41,114 nucleotides of DNA from an uncultured Nitrosomonas sp. Its GTDB lineage: Bacteria > Pseudomonadota > Gammaproteobacteria > Burkholderiales > Nitrosomonadaceae. The stretch spans positions 1 through 41,114 of the forward strand of contig CADEDO010000022.1 of the NCBI GenBank assembly GCA_902826115.1, in the 5' to 3' direction. The stretch's first letter is position 1. Each line of letters starts with the position of its first letter. Positions 1 through 10,653 of this stretch are shown here, piece by piece. A program made the translations under genes and the position numbers. Under the pieces are notes generated by a model that saw only the letters and a list, made by a program, of their open reading frames with translations, was not told where the DNA came from and made no database searches.

Positions 1-40
1 AAACAAAATATTAATAAATTCAATCAGCTAGTTATACTTT

Positions 41-457
41 TTGAGTAAGCTCTACTTACACCTGGCTTTGGAGCAGGTGGCAGTCCTGACGCAGCAGCAA
101 CCTAAGGAAGTCTTCGTAGACTTGGGTTATCGCGGCGCAACTGTCCCGGCTGGGGTCAAGGTCTATCACCGCAAACTCAGGCGCGGCATTACCGCGCGGC
201 TGAAACGCGATATTCGGCGACGCAGCGCCATCGAACCGGTAATCGGGCATATGAAAAACGACGGCCGCCTTCGCAGAAACTGGCTGCAAGGCACAGAAGG
301 CGATGCCTTTCATGCCATCCTCTGCGGTTGCGGACACAACCTGCGGATGATTCTGAGGAAGCTGCGGCTTCTTCTTGTCTTGATTTTCCTACGCTTGGAT
401 TGGCTACCAATCAATGATGACAGAACTAATCATCGCCTTGCTGGCGCATATGCCTGA
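41..457 (+). pseudogene. IS5-type transposase, 3' fragment
   Basis: C-terminal part of a DDE transposase. The readable frame carries the motif EVFVDLGYRG, then a basic stretch and RRRSAIEPVIGHMKNDGR, the region around the catalytic Glu of IS5-family transposases, followed by GCGHNLRMILRKL. Similarity starts near position 53 (LHLALEQ); upstream sequence is unrelated AT-rich DNA, so the N-terminal two thirds of the gene is missing and the TTG at 41 is not a genuine start. The right end of the element is probably within 455-485, but no left terminal repeat is present to confirm it. Seen: truncation and motifs. Inferred: IS5 family. It is not expected to be functional. Confidence 0.75.
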
Positions 458-559
458 AAATAGAATTGTTCAGGGTGGACTAAGTACAGAATTATTTCTA
501 CATAAGACATGTTTCGATATAAAACCTGTTTTCTCCTCAGGTCTTCTGAGCTAGAACAG

Positions 560-800
560 CTGATTAGATTTGTTCAAACCACTGAATCAAGTTTTTCCTA
601 CTTTCTTTATAGTTGCCGAATATTCAGGTGTGTAAGAGCTCATTCTTAACTGTGCCGCGCCCATGATAGCCGTTCGATAAAAATATTGTCATAGTAGCGA
701 CTACTATACCATTCATGCTGATCTGAATACTTGTGGTATCCATAGACATGTGTTTCCGCAGTAAATTGAACTCGACGTTGTGAATACGCCGACCAGATGA
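560..800 (-). pseudogene. Frameshifted IS3-type transposase (rve) remnant
   Basis: On the minus strand one frame reads QFTAE (near 765) and later YDNIFIERL (near 690), matching in order and spacing the QFT and DN-FIERLW signatures of the integrase-core transposases of IS3 elements. The frame then shifts and continues as VKNELLHT, with NYKESRKNLIQWFEQ further on, again typical of the C-terminal end of that family. Stops and at least one frameshift interrupt it. No intact ORF can be built, so this is a decayed insertion-sequence fragment. It lies directly beside the IS5-type fragment, so this interval has accumulated several insertions. Confidence 0.55.
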
Positions 801-859
801 ATCCACCAGATGCCCCTCCCCAAAAGTGCCTGGATACAGGGATACAGAAATCAGCATAC

Positions 860-1131
860 AGCTGTTATGTAAACCTCAACACTACGTGAATAAGAACATT
901 AATAGATTGTTGCGCTAGTGCTAGTAGTACTTGCCCAACAAAAAAGCAAATTTGTCTTGTTTACACGCAAAGACCACATGAAACTCTTAAATACTTACTA
1001 GAGAGAATCAGAGCACCCTCCAGAATTGCTACAAAACATTGATTATCCCGATTGGTTCTTAAATCCGCTCTCTATACAACAGATGGACTTAAGCTTCTTC
1101 TGTTTATCTGAAAATCAATACTGTGGCTAAA
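860..1131. other. Intergenic stretch downstream of lon
   Basis: No convincing gene. A plus-strand frame near 960-1005 reads QRPHETLKYL, which resembles the NxxRPHxxLxY end of many IS transposases and could be a third relic, but it is too short to call. I see no clear hairpin with a T-run to terminate lon. Confidence 0.3.
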
Positions 1132-3546
1132 CTAGTGCTTAATGACCGTTTCACCAAGACTTTCCTCATTATTAGACTGTAAAGGAGTCTGCGTAATAGT
1201 AGCTGCAGAAAGTAATTCAGGCCTGTGCTCCAAAGCCAGATCAAGAACTTGATCAATCCATTTGACCGGATATATGGTCAGTTGATTTTTTATATTTGAT
1301 GGAATATCAGTTAGGTCTTTCACATTCTTCTCAGGAATAATCACCGCTTTAATACCTCCGCGATGAGCGGCTAGCAATTTCTCCTTTAAACCACCGATTG
1401 GAAGAACTTCACCTCTCAAAGTAATTTCACCTGTCATTGCCACGTCTGCCTTGACAGCAATATCGGTCAACGCTGACACCATGGCAACACAAATACCGAT
1501 ACCCGCACTTGGTCCATCTTTCGGTGTTGCTCCTTCTGGAAGATGTATATGAATATCGTTTTTCTGGTAAAAATCTACTGGTATGCCCAAGATATGTGAG
1601 CGCCCCCTAACTACAGACAAAGCAGCCTGTATGGATTCCTGCATTACTTCACCTAACTTACCTGTAGAAATATTCTTCCCTTTCCCAGGCAGCACAACAG
1701 CTTCAATGGTCAATAGTTCACCGCCAACTTCTGTCCACGCCAATCCAGTAACTTGCCCAACTTGATTATTTTCTTCTGCCACGCCATACGTGTAGCGCCT
1801 AACTCCCAAAAATTTATCCAGATTACGCGAAGTAACCACTACTTTATTTCTTTCTTTTTTAAGTAACATTGCTTTTACAGCTTTCCGGCAGATTTTTGAA
1901 ATTTCGCGCTCCATTGCTCTTACACCCGCCTCTCTCGTGTAATAGCGAGCAATATCACGTAATGCAGAATCTGAGACTGATAATTCACTCTCATTAAGAC
2001 CATGATTATTAATCTGCTTCTTAACCAGATAGCGGGTGGCTATATTTAACTTCTCGTCCTCTGTATATCCCGATAATTGAATGACTTCCATACGATCAAG
2101 TAATGCTGGAGGTATATCCAGCGTATTTGCAGTAGCTACAAACATAACATCCGACAAATCGTATTCCACCTCAATATAGTGATCTACAAATGAGTCGTTC
2201 TGTTCTGGATCCAATACTTCCAGTAATGCAGAAGATGGATCTCCTCGAAAATCCATTCCCATCTTATCAATCTCATCAAGTAAGAATAATGGATTCTTGA
2301 CTCCTACTTTACTCATATTAAGCAGAACTTTACCAGGCATTGATCCAATGTAGGTTTTCCGATGTCCACGAATTTCAGCTTCATCTCGTACACCACCAAG
2401 CGACATGCGCACAAACTTTCTATTAGTAGCATGTGCAATAGACTGCCCTAAAGAAGTTTTACCAACTCCTGGCGGGCCAACCAAGCAAAGAATTGGCGCT
2501 TTCATCTTATTCACACGCTGCTGTACTGCTAAGTACTCAATTATTCGTTCTTTAACTTTCTCTAAACCGAAATGATCTTTCTCAAGTACCGCTTCGGCAT
2601 TTGTTAAATCTTGATTGATTTTACTTTTCTTTTTCCATGGTAAGGCTACTAACGCATCAATATAATTACGGACAACTGTAGCTTCCGCTGACATCGGAGA
2701 CATTAAACGAAGTTTTTTTAATTCTGACTCGGCCTTAGTAAACGCTTCTTTCGTCATTTGGGCAGATCTTATTTTCCTTTCAATTTCTTCTAAGTCTGCA
2801 CCGTCTTCACCTTCACCAAGCTCCTTCTGAATAGCCTTCACTTGTTCATTAAGATAGTAGTCACGTTGACTCTTTTCCATCTGACGCTTAACTCTACCGC
2901 GAATGCGTTTCTCTACTTGAAGAATATCAAGTTCTGTTTCCAGCAAACCTAGCAAATGTTCCAAACGCTTAGGTACATTAAAAATTTCCAGAACCTCTTG
3001 TTTTTGCTCAAGCTTTAATGGCAAATAAGCTGCGATAGTATCTGCCAAACGTCCAGCATCATCTATACCGCCTAACGAAGTAATTATCTCTGGTGGAATT
3101 TTTTTATTAAGCTTCACATACTGGTCAAACTGAGTCAGGATTGCTCGCCGCATCGCCTCTGCCTCAGAGTTATTCTCGGTATCTATAAATACTTGTGATG
3201 CTCTTCCAGAAAAGTTAGTCTCTGAATCTACTAATTCTAAAATCTGAGCACGATAATTACCTTCAACTAAAACTTTGACCGTGCCATCAGGAAGTTTAAG
3301 CATCTGTAGTAAGCTAGCAACGCTACATACATCATAGAGATCTTCAGGTGCCGGATCATCTTTAGATGCTATTTTCTGTGCAACAAGTAAAATATTTTTA
3401 TTCGACTCCATTGCAATTTCAAGTGCTTTGATTGATTTCTGTCTTCCTACAAATAGTGGAATAACCATATGCGGAAACACAACCACATCTCGTAAAGGTA
3501 AGAGCGGTAGTATCAATTGTTCAGAATTATCAACTAAAGATGTCAT
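1132..3546 (-). CDS. lon: ATP-dependent Lon protease
   Basis: Cytoplasmic ATP-driven serine protease that removes misfolded proteins and short-lived regulators. The 804 residues have the usual Lon length and order: N-terminal substrate-binding LON domain (about 1-200), coiled-coil linker, AAA+ module with Walker A GPPGVGKTS and Walker B LFLLDEID, and C-terminal protease domain with catalytic Ser in KDGPSAGIG and Lys in GGLKEKLLAA. It is the last gene of the tig-clpP-clpX-lon block, all on the minus strand, separated from clpX by 183 bp that contain repeats and a palindrome and probably a promoter of its own. The start ATG gives the standard IxxLPLLPLRDVVVFP beginning. Complete and unremarkable in sequence. 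Confidence 0.98.
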   Translation of the reverse strand: MTSLVDNSEQLILPLLPLRDVVVFPHMVIPLFVGRQKSIKALEIAMESNKNILLVAQKIASKDDPAPEDLYDVCSVASLLQMLKLPDGTVKVLVEGNYRAQILELVDSETNFSGRASQVFIDTENNSEAEAMRRAILTQFDQYVKLNKKIPPEIITSLGGIDDAGRLADTIAAYLPLKLEQKQEVLEIFNVPKRLEHLLGLLETELDILQVEKRIRGRVKRQMEKSQRDYYLNEQVKAIQKELGEGEDGADLEEIERKIRSAQMTKEAFTKAESELKKLRLMSPMSAEATVVRNYIDALVALPWKKKSKINQDLTNAEAVLEKDHFGLEKVKERIIEYLAVQQRVNKMKAPILCLVGPPGVGKTSLGQSIAHATNRKFVRMSLGGVRDEAEIRGHRKTYIGSMPGKVLLNMSKVGVKNPLFLLDEIDKMGMDFRGDPSSALLEVLDPEQNDSFVDHYIEVEYDLSDVMFVATANTLDIPPALLDRMEVIQLSGYTEDEKLNIATRYLVKKQINNHGLNESELSVSDSALRDIARYYTREAGVRAMEREISKICRKAVKAMLLKKERNKVVVTSRNLDKFLGVRRYTYGVAEENNQVGQVTGLAWTEVGGELLTIEAVVLPGKGKNISTGKLGEVMQESIQAALSVVRGRSHILGIPVDFYQKNDIHIHLPEGATPKDGPSAGIGICVAMVSALTDIAVKADVAMTGEITLRGEVLPIGGLKEKLLAAHRGGIKAVIIPEKNVKDLTDIPSNIKNQLTIYPVKWIDQVLDLALEHRPELLSAATITQTPLQSNNEESLGETVIKH

Positions 3547-3566
3547 ATCTACTCATTTATAAAATT

Positions 3567-3589
3567 CATAACAAAAAGTTTTTGTTATG
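3567..3589. promoter_or_regulatory. Perfect palindrome in lon leader
   Basis: Eleven-base arms (CATAACAAAAA and its complement) flank a single central base, 21-43 nt upstream of the lon ATG. It could be an operator or a leader hairpin. In either strand the arm ends in a run of T, so it might also act as a weak attenuator or as the clpX terminator. The symmetry is seen; the role is unknown. Confidence 0.45.
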
Positions 3590-3607
3590 TAAAAATTCCC
3601 AACTTAC

Positions 3608-3676
3608 GATAACACCTATTTACGTTAGCACATATTTACTAAACTAAATAATTAAAAAAGCAATAATAAATATGTG
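3608..3676. repeat. Repeated GTAAATATGTG-type motif between clpX and lon
   Basis: Two adjacent 16-bp units at 3608-3623 and 3624-3639 agree at 13 of 16 positions (consensus on the minus strand GTAAATANGTGNTANC). A third related copy (TAAATATGTG, 3667-3676) lies in the opposite orientation. The arrangement, just upstream of lon, suggests regulator binding sites, but I do not recognise the regulator. Confidence 0.4.
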
Positions 3677-3729
3677 TTCTCTCATTTTATCAGACTGAAA
3701 TAAGATCAATTTGAAAACTCATTGTTCAT

Positions 3730-5007
3730 TTACTTGGAACGTTTAGCAATTTTAGGTTGGTCAGAGTAAATCAATATTGGTTTAATATCATCAGTACTTG
3801 AATTATATTCAATGACTACTCTTGAAATATTTTCTAATGATGGAAGATCGTACATAATATCTAGTAATATTTCTTCCAAAATCGAACGCAACCCACGAGC
3901 TCCAGTTTTGCGTGTCAATGCTCGTTTTGCAATGGCTTTAAGAGCTGGTTCACGAAATTCTAGATCTACTCCCCCTTCCATATTAAACATTTTCCAGTAT
4001 TGCTTAACTAGTGCATTTTTAGGCTCAGTCAAAATTTGAATTAATGCCGCTTCATTAAGCTCTTCTAATGTCGCTACAACAGGTAAGCGACCAACAAACT
4101 CTGGGATCAAACCAAATTTAACCAAATCTTCTGGTTCTACTTGCTGCAAAACCTTATTTATGTCTTTCCGTTTGTGGCTTTTTACTTCGGCACCAAAGCC
4201 AATTCCACTTTTCTCGGTACGCGCTCTGATTACCTTGTCTAAACCATCAAAGGCTCCACCACAAATAAATAAAATGTTGGTAGTATCAACTTGTATAAAC
4301 TCTTGATTAGGATGTTTCCGCCCTCCCTGTGGAGGAACTAAAGCTGTTGTACCTTCGATTAGTTTTAATAGCGCCTGCTGAACTCCTTCACCTGACACAT
4401 CTCGTGTAATGGATGGATTGTCTGATTTGCGGGATATTTTATCGATCTCATCAATATATACGATACCTCGTTGTGCTTTTTCAGCATCATAATTACATTT
4501 CTGAAGCAACTTCTGGATAATATTTTCGACATCTTCACCCACATAACCTGCTTCAGTTAGAGCCGTAGCATCGGCCATAATGAAAGGCACATCCAGTAGA
4601 CGAGCCAAAGTTTGGGCAAGTAATGTTTTACCAGAACCAGTCGGCCCAACGAGGAGAATATTACTTTTTGAAAGCTCGATATCATCTGTTTCGTCTGGCT
4701 TTGCCACATTTCTCAGGCGTTTATAATGATTATAAACTGCTACAGAAAGTGTTTTTTTTGCAGATTCTTGACCTATTACGTACTGATCCAAAGTTTGGCA
4801 AATTTCACGCGGCACTGGCAGATTTGATTTAACCAACTTCGTCGCTTCGTCTCCTTGCATTTCTTCACGAATAATGTCATTACAAAGCTCTATGCATTCA
4901 TCACAAATAAATACAGAAGGGCCTGCAATAAGTTTCCTGACTTCATGCTGACTCTTGCCGCAAAAAGAACAATAAAGAAGTTTCTCGCTACTAGCTTTGT
5001 CTGGCAT
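3730..5007 (-). CDS. clpX: ATP-dependent Clp protease ATPase subunit ClpX
   Basis: AAA+ unfoldase that recognises substrates and feeds them to ClpP. The 425 residues start with the ClpX zinc-binding domain (CSFC near 13-16, CDEC near 35-38), followed by Walker [13 protein letters not shown], Walker [10 protein letters not shown], the VGEDVE pore-2 region, and the ClpP-binding IGF loop (SGIGFGAEV). The start codon is preceded by AGGAT at a sensible distance. It is 70 bp downstream of clpP on the same strand, the usual order, and probably co-transcribed with it. Length and motifs are normal. Confidence 0.98.
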   Translation of the reverse strand: MPDKASSEKLLYCSFCGKSQHEVRKLIAGPSVFICDECIELCNDIIREEMQGDEATKLVKSNLPVPREICQTLDQYVIGQESAKKTLSVAVYNHYKRLRNVAKPDETDDIELSKSNILLVGPTGSGKTLLAQTLARLLDVPFIMADATALTEAGYVGEDVENIIQKLLQKCNYDAEKAQRGIVYIDEIDKISRKSDNPSITRDVSGEGVQQALLKLIEGTTALVPPQGGRKHPNQEFIQVDTTNILFICGGAFDGLDKVIRARTEKSGIGFGAEVKSHKRKDINKVLQQVEPEDLVKFGLIPEFVGRLPVVATLEELNEAALIQILTEPKNALVKQYWKMFNMEGGVDLEFREPALKAIAKRALTRKTGARGLRSILEEILLDIMYDLPSLENISRVVIEYNSSTDDIKPILIYSDQPKIAKRSK

Positions 5008-5077
5008 ATTTTTTTATCCTACAGTAATCAAAATTAGACACCCGAGATTAAAATAAAATTCCCGTACAAGCATTCAT

Positions 5078-5719
5078 TTAATTTGCACTTTCTTCCCTAT
5101 GCGCTAGAACAGCATCAACTAAGCCATAATTTACGGATTCTTCCGCACTCATAAAATTATCACGGTCAGTATCTTTTTCTAAATCAGATACTGACCGTTC
5201 TGTGTGCTTTGCCATAATCTCGTTTAATCGTGCTTTCAGATACAGAATCTCACGCGCATGAATTTCAATATCAGAAGCTTGACCTTGGAAGCCTCCCAAC
5301 GGTTGATGTATCATAACGCGAGAGTTTGGGAGACAATAGCGTTTTCCCTTCGCCCCCGCGGTTAATAATAGCGCGCCCATACTTGCTGCTTGACCTATAC
5401 ATAGAGTACTGACATCTGGCTTAATATATTGCATCGTGTCATAAATAGCTAAACCAGCAGACACTACACCACCCGGTGAGTTAATATACAGATGAATATC
5501 TTTTTCCGAGTTTTCGGATTCCAAAAATAAAAATTGTGCGACTACCAAGTTTGCACTCACTTCCGTGACAGGCCCAACTAGAAAAACAACCCTTTCCTTT
5601 AATAAACGTGAATAGATATCATAAGCCCGCTCACCTCGCCCACTTGTTTCAACTACCATTGGGATCAAGCCCAAGTTTTTAGGTGTTAGATCATTTAGAT
5701 TATCGAATAGTTGCGTCAT
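5078..5719 (-). CDS. clpP: ATP-dependent Clp protease proteolytic subunit
   Basis: Serine peptidase forming the double-heptamer chamber that degrades substrates delivered by ClpX or ClpA. The 213 residues include the catalytic Ser in GQAASMGA, His in MIHQPLGG and the downstream Asp region ([14 protein letters not shown]). The N-terminal peptide before [14 protein letters not shown] is of the kind processed off in other ClpP proteins. The ATG lies one base after the tig stop codon, so translation is probably coupled to tig. Standard length; nothing unusual. Confidence 0.98.
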   Translation of the reverse strand: MTQLFDNLNDLTPKNLGLIPMVVETSGRGERAYDIYSRLLKERVVFLVGPVTEVSANLVVAQFLFLESENSEKDIHLYINSPGGVVSAGLAIYDTMQYIKPDVSTLCIGQAASMGALLLTAGAKGKRYCLPNSRVMIHQPLGGFQGQASDIEIHAREILYLKARLNEIMAKHTERSVSDLEKDTDRDNFMSAEESVNYGLVDAVLAHREESAN

Positions 5720-5720
5720 T

Positions 5721-7031
5721 TCAAGATATCCCCATCAACTCATCAAATGTTACGGTTTTGTCTATCAATTTAATTTTATCGAGCGCCCAGTTCACTACGT
5801 TCTCTTCTAATGCCAGTGATTCTGCTTCTTGCAAACGTTCTGGAGACGCGTAATGCCATTTGATTACTTGATCTGGATTCTCGTAGCTTTGCGCTGCCTC
5901 TTCGATTATGTAACGAACTTGCTCTGGTGAAGCTTTCAGAGCGTGCACCTTGACAAGTTCAGCCAAAATCAAGCCCAATTTAACTCGATACACTGCTTTA
6001 TCTTTAAACATATCCGGCTTAAAAGACATTTCTTTAGCTTTCATTCCTCTAGATTCGAGATCATTCTTTGCGTTCTGCATCAATCGCTCTATTTCCTTAT
6101 TAATCAGAGCACTTGGGGCCTCAATTTGAGTTGTATCCAATAACGATTGCATGACTTGCTCTTTCAACTTAATTCTAATTCTCTTAGATACTTCACGTTC
6201 CAAATCCTGCTGGATGCCTTCTCGGAGCTTCCCAAGATCACCATCAGAAACACCCAGTAATTTAGCAAAATCAGCATCCACATTCGGCAAAACAGGCTCT
6301 TCAAGCTCATTTAGTTTTACTTCAAATGTAACGGTTTTTCCAGCCACATCTTTACCATGATAATTTTCCGGAAAAACAACATCGAACGATTTACTATTTC
6401 CTACTTTCATACCGACAAGAGATGTTTCAAAATCTTTAAGAAATCTTCCGTCTTCAAGTATCAATTGAATATCTTTGGCCTTTCCACCAGCAAACTCATT
6501 ACCATCAATCACGCCATGATAATCAATTTTAACCCGATCGCCTTTTTTCGCTGCCCGATTAACGGATTGAAACACCACGCGTTGTTTACGTATCATTTCC
6601 AACGTTTTTTCGATATCGGCATCTGCAATCTGCACATTAGGTCGTTCTATGCTTTGTTGACTTAAATCTCCAATCACTATTTCAGGGTAAATCTCAAATG
6701 TTGCAGTAAACGTATACTCTGAAGGACCATCACTATTGCTTGTTGATTTTGCTTCAAAGCGCGGATATCCAGCAACCTGCAAATTCAAAGCCTTAATGGC
6801 ATCAGTGAATTCCTTGTGTACTGCATCATTCAGAACATCCTGCTGGATTTGTTCTCCATACATTTGAGTAACTATTTTTAGTGGGACCTTTCCAGGACGG
6901 AAACCATGTAATTTGGTTGTCTTTGCTAATCGTTTTAAGCGCTTTTCAATCTCATCGTGGAGCTTTTCAAGAGAAACTGTAATATCAAAACGACGTTCTA
7001 ATGTACTAAGGGTTTCTACATTTGATCCCAT
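5721..7031 (-). CDS. tig: Trigger factor
   Basis: Ribosome-bound chaperone and peptidyl-prolyl isomerase that receives nascent chains. The 436 residues show the ribosome-binding signature [12 protein letters not shown] near residue 44, the FKBP-type PPIase domain (about 165-250, beginning [16 protein letters not shown]), and a long helical C-terminal chaperone domain. An AGGAA ribosome-binding site precedes the ATG. It is the first gene of tig-clpP-clpX-lon and lies downstream of tRNA-Leu on the same strand, with about 100 bp between them that should hold its promoter. Confidence 0.97.
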   Translation of the reverse strand: MGSNVETLSTLERRFDITVSLEKLHDEIEKRLKRLAKTTKLHGFRPGKVPLKIVTQMYGEQIQQDVLNDAVHKEFTDAIKALNLQVAGYPRFEAKSTSNSDGPSEYTFTATFEIYPEIVIGDLSQQSIERPNVQIADADIEKTLEMIRKQRVVFQSVNRAAKKGDRVKIDYHGVIDGNEFAGGKAKDIQLILEDGRFLKDFETSLVGMKVGNSKSFDVVFPENYHGKDVAGKTVTFEVKLNELEEPVLPNVDADFAKLLGVSDGDLGKLREGIQQDLEREVSKRIRIKLKEQVMQSLLDTTQIEAPSALINKEIERLMQNAKNDLESRGMKAKEMSFKPDMFKDKAVYRVKLGLILAELVKVHALKASPEQVRYIIEEAAQSYENPDQVIKWHYASPERLQEAESLALEENVVNWALDKIKLIDKTVTFDELMGIS

Positions 7032-7131
7032 TAAAATTCCTGACTAATTAAATATTTTCAACACATTACAAAACCATTCAATGGCTACACTCTTGTTTAT
7101 TGAACAGAACGCTCTGTAATATCATACAATT

Positions 7132-7216
<85 letters not shown>

Positions 7217-7235
7217 ATTTTATTTTATCAAAGCG

Positions 7236-7241
7236 ATTATA
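7236..7241 (-). promoter_or_regulatory. -10 box of tRNA-Leu promoter
   Basis: A perfect TATAAT (minus strand) ends 20 nt upstream of the mature tRNA 5' end, giving a short leader. I find no good -35 hexamer at 17-18 bp, so only the -10 element is proposed. Confidence 0.5.
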
Positions 7242-7269
7242 CCTTTTAATCCTCCTGACCGCAGCCAGA

Positions 7270-8028
7270 TCATTCAATACTCTGACAAAATACTGTCTGA
7301 CCGTTAATTCCTTTACTATCTGGCCCCATCAAGAACAAATACGTCGCCATCAAATCTTCCGGTTGTCGCATCGTTTGCTTGATTTCCCCAGGATGGGTTT
7401 TAGCACGTTGCGGTGAGTTTACAATGCCAGGCACCAATGCATTGATGCGTAAATTTGCAATAGATTCCCATTCGTCCGCTTGAACCTTCACCAATGCCTC
7501 AACTCCTGCTTTCGCCACCGCGAAACCTCCCCAATAAGCAGATGGATTATGTCCTTGAGTACTTGAAGTCATAATAACACTGGCATCTGGAGCATTCTTT
7601 AGCAACGGCAAGCACGCTTTAGTTAAAGCAAAGGGAGTCATTAAGTTGACCTGCAATAGAGTCCGCCATTGCTCGATTGTCTGGTTTTCTATCGGACTTA
7701 GACCGTATAAAAATGCAGCATTATGCAGAATCCCATCCAAACGCCCCAATTGCTGCTCTATTGCCTGCGCAATTATTTTAAAATCTTTATCTTCCGCGTT
7801 TTCCAAATTAAGTGGATAAATTACTGCTTGGGCTTTACCGAGAGCTTCAATCTCATCATATACACGCTCTAATTTCTCTACCTTACGACCATGCAGAATT
7901 ACTGTTGCACCATAGTCTGCATAAGTTAATGCGGCCACACGCCCCAAGCCTTGTCCAGCTCCCGTGATAAGAATCACTCTATCTTTGAGAAGACGCTTAG
8001 CAGGTGAGTAACTTTCTAATTTATCCAT
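7270..8028 (-). CDS. SDR-family oxidoreductase, YciK-like, active-site Tyr replaced by Phe
   Basis: Short-chain dehydrogenase/reductase fold of 252 residues. The Rossmann motif LITGAGQGLGR near residue 18 and the NAA motif (LHNAAFL) are present, and overall it resembles E. coli YciK, whose substrate is not well defined. The region that normally reads YxxxK reads WGGFAVAK: the Lys is kept but the catalytic Tyr is Phe (codon TTC). The nearest Tyr is four residues before that Phe, in AYWGGF. It may therefore bind NAD(P) without normal redox activity. I chose the internal ATG because it gives a normal N-terminus; an upstream GTG would add 21 hydrophobic, non-conserved residues. It is a stand-alone gene between the groEL terminator and tRNA-Leu. 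Confidence 0.88.
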   Translation of the reverse strand: MDKLESYSPAKRLLKDRVILITGAGQGLGRVAALTYADYGATVILHGRKVEKLERVYDEIEALGKAQAVIYPLNLENAEDKDFKIIAQAIEQQLGRLDGILHNAAFLYGLSPIENQTIEQWRTLLQVNLMTPFALTKACLPLLKNAPDASVIMTSSTQGHNPSAYWGGFAVAKAGVEALVKVQADEWESIANLRINALVPGIVNSPQRAKTHPGEIKQTMRQPEDLMATYLFLMGPDSKGINGQTVFCQSIE

Positions 8029-8121
8029 AATTTGGAATTTATCACGATAAAGAATTTTTGCTGAGAAAATAAAACAACAAACAAGTTGCACTACTCATCC
8101 GATCACTCTAATAAAGACAAA

Positions 8122-8156
8122 AAAACAGACCCCAACGCTATATTGGGGTCTGTTTT
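8122..8156 (-). terminator. groESL terminator
   Basis: A 14-bp perfect stem (AAAACAGACCCCAA with its complement) and a 7-nt loop lie 32 bp beyond the groEL stop. T-rich sequence follows on the minus strand and TTTTATTT on the plus strand, so it could work in both directions. Confidence 0.9.
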
Positions 8157-8187
8157 ATTTCAAGTATCGAGCAACTGTGGCAAATGC

Positions 8188-9840
<1,653 letters not shown>

Positions 9841-9893
9841 TTATCTCCTAATTTCTCAAATATTGTCTTTAGCAGGCCATTGGATTGAATCAA

Positions 9894-10184
9894 TTAACCT
9901 TCAATCACACCCATAATATCTTCTTCCCGCATCACCAGAAGTTCTTCACCTTGAACCTTGACAGATTGTCCGGCATATTTACCAAACAATACCTTGTCAC
10001 CTACTTTAACTTCCAGCGGACGAACTTTCCCATCGTCGCCAACTTTACCTTTTCCGATTGCCAGAATTTCACCTTGATCAGGTTTTTCTGCCGCACTATC
10101 TGGAATAACAATACCTGACGCGGTTTTACGTTCATCTTCTAATCGCTTGACGATCACACGATCATGCAAAGGACGAATTTTCAT
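9894..10184 (-). CDS. groES: Co-chaperonin GroES
   Basis: Heptameric lid for GroEL. The 96-residue protein begins [14 protein letters not shown] and ends [10 protein letters not shown], the normal GroES limits, with the mobile-loop segment [12 protein letters not shown] near residues 18-29. The start chosen has AGGAGAAAGCAGC immediately upstream; the longer reading frame continues back through the promoter and operator and is not coding there. First gene of the groESL operon. Confidence 0.99.
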   Translation of the reverse strand: MKIRPLHDRVIVKRLEDERKTASGIVIPDSAAEKPDQGEILAIGKGKVGDDGKVRPLEVKVGDKVLFGKYAGQSVKVQGEELLVMREEDIMGVIEG

Positions 10185-10291
10185 GCTGCTTTCTCCTATT
10201 GAAATTAATAATTTGAAATTTACGAAGTATTTTGTACTTTGTTTTAAGGAATCAAGAAAAATCAAAACCCCAACATTACAAAAAATCGATA

Positions 10292-10318
10292 TTAGCACTC
10301 ATCGACCAAGAGTGCTGA
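10292..10318. promoter_or_regulatory. CIRCE operator (HrcA site)
   Basis: TTAGCACTC, nine bases, GAGTGCTGA: the CIRCE inverted repeat with a single departure from the consensus (GAGTGCTAA). It sits just downstream of the -10 box and should cover the transcription start of groESL, so repression by HrcA is the expected control. hrcA itself is not in the window. Confidence 0.93.
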
Positions 10319-10320
10319 TG

Positions 10321-10349
10321 ATGATATGATCTATCTTTGATAATTTCAA
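10321..10349 (-). promoter_or_regulatory. Sigma-70 promoter of groESL
   Basis: On the minus strand TTGAAA (-35, 10344-10349), a 17-bp spacer and TATCAT (-10, 10321-10326). Each hexamer has one mismatch to consensus. CIRCE begins 3 bp downstream of the -10 box. I do not see a convincing sigma-32 CCCCAT-type -10 element, so heat-shock control probably runs through HrcA. Confidence 0.8.
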
Positions 10350-10653
10350 GACTAGGAGATAAAAAAATATCTATCTATTTATAAATTAAACAATAAATAT
10401 AAAAAAAGAAATCCAAAATGGGATCAATACTAAAATAAAGTACGATTGCAAACACTGATATTTATGGTCGGATTAGTAGCGACTTAGTTTCTTCATGACG
10501 ATAGATGATTTTTAATGCATAACCCAACTAGGTGAATTCAACAAAACATAATGCACTGACTCAAATTCGATTTTAGCCACAGACAATATAGCATTGATTA
10601 TTTGTCATATTCTTCATGAGATCACTGTTTATTTAAAAAAATACTGCACATGA
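10350..10653. other. Intergenic, groES to mnmA
   Basis: AT-rich sequence between the groESL promoter and the 3' end of mnmA. I see no gene, tRNA or strong hairpin in it. Confidence 0.5.

Noticed and set aside
624..857. 77-codon minus-strand ORF as a gene
   Set aside because: The frame is an artefact of the frameshifted IS3 remnant; the transposase motifs lie in a different frame.
960..1010. Frame reading QRPHETLKYL, resembling a transposase C-terminus
   Set aside because: Only ten residues support it, with no continuing similarity on either side.
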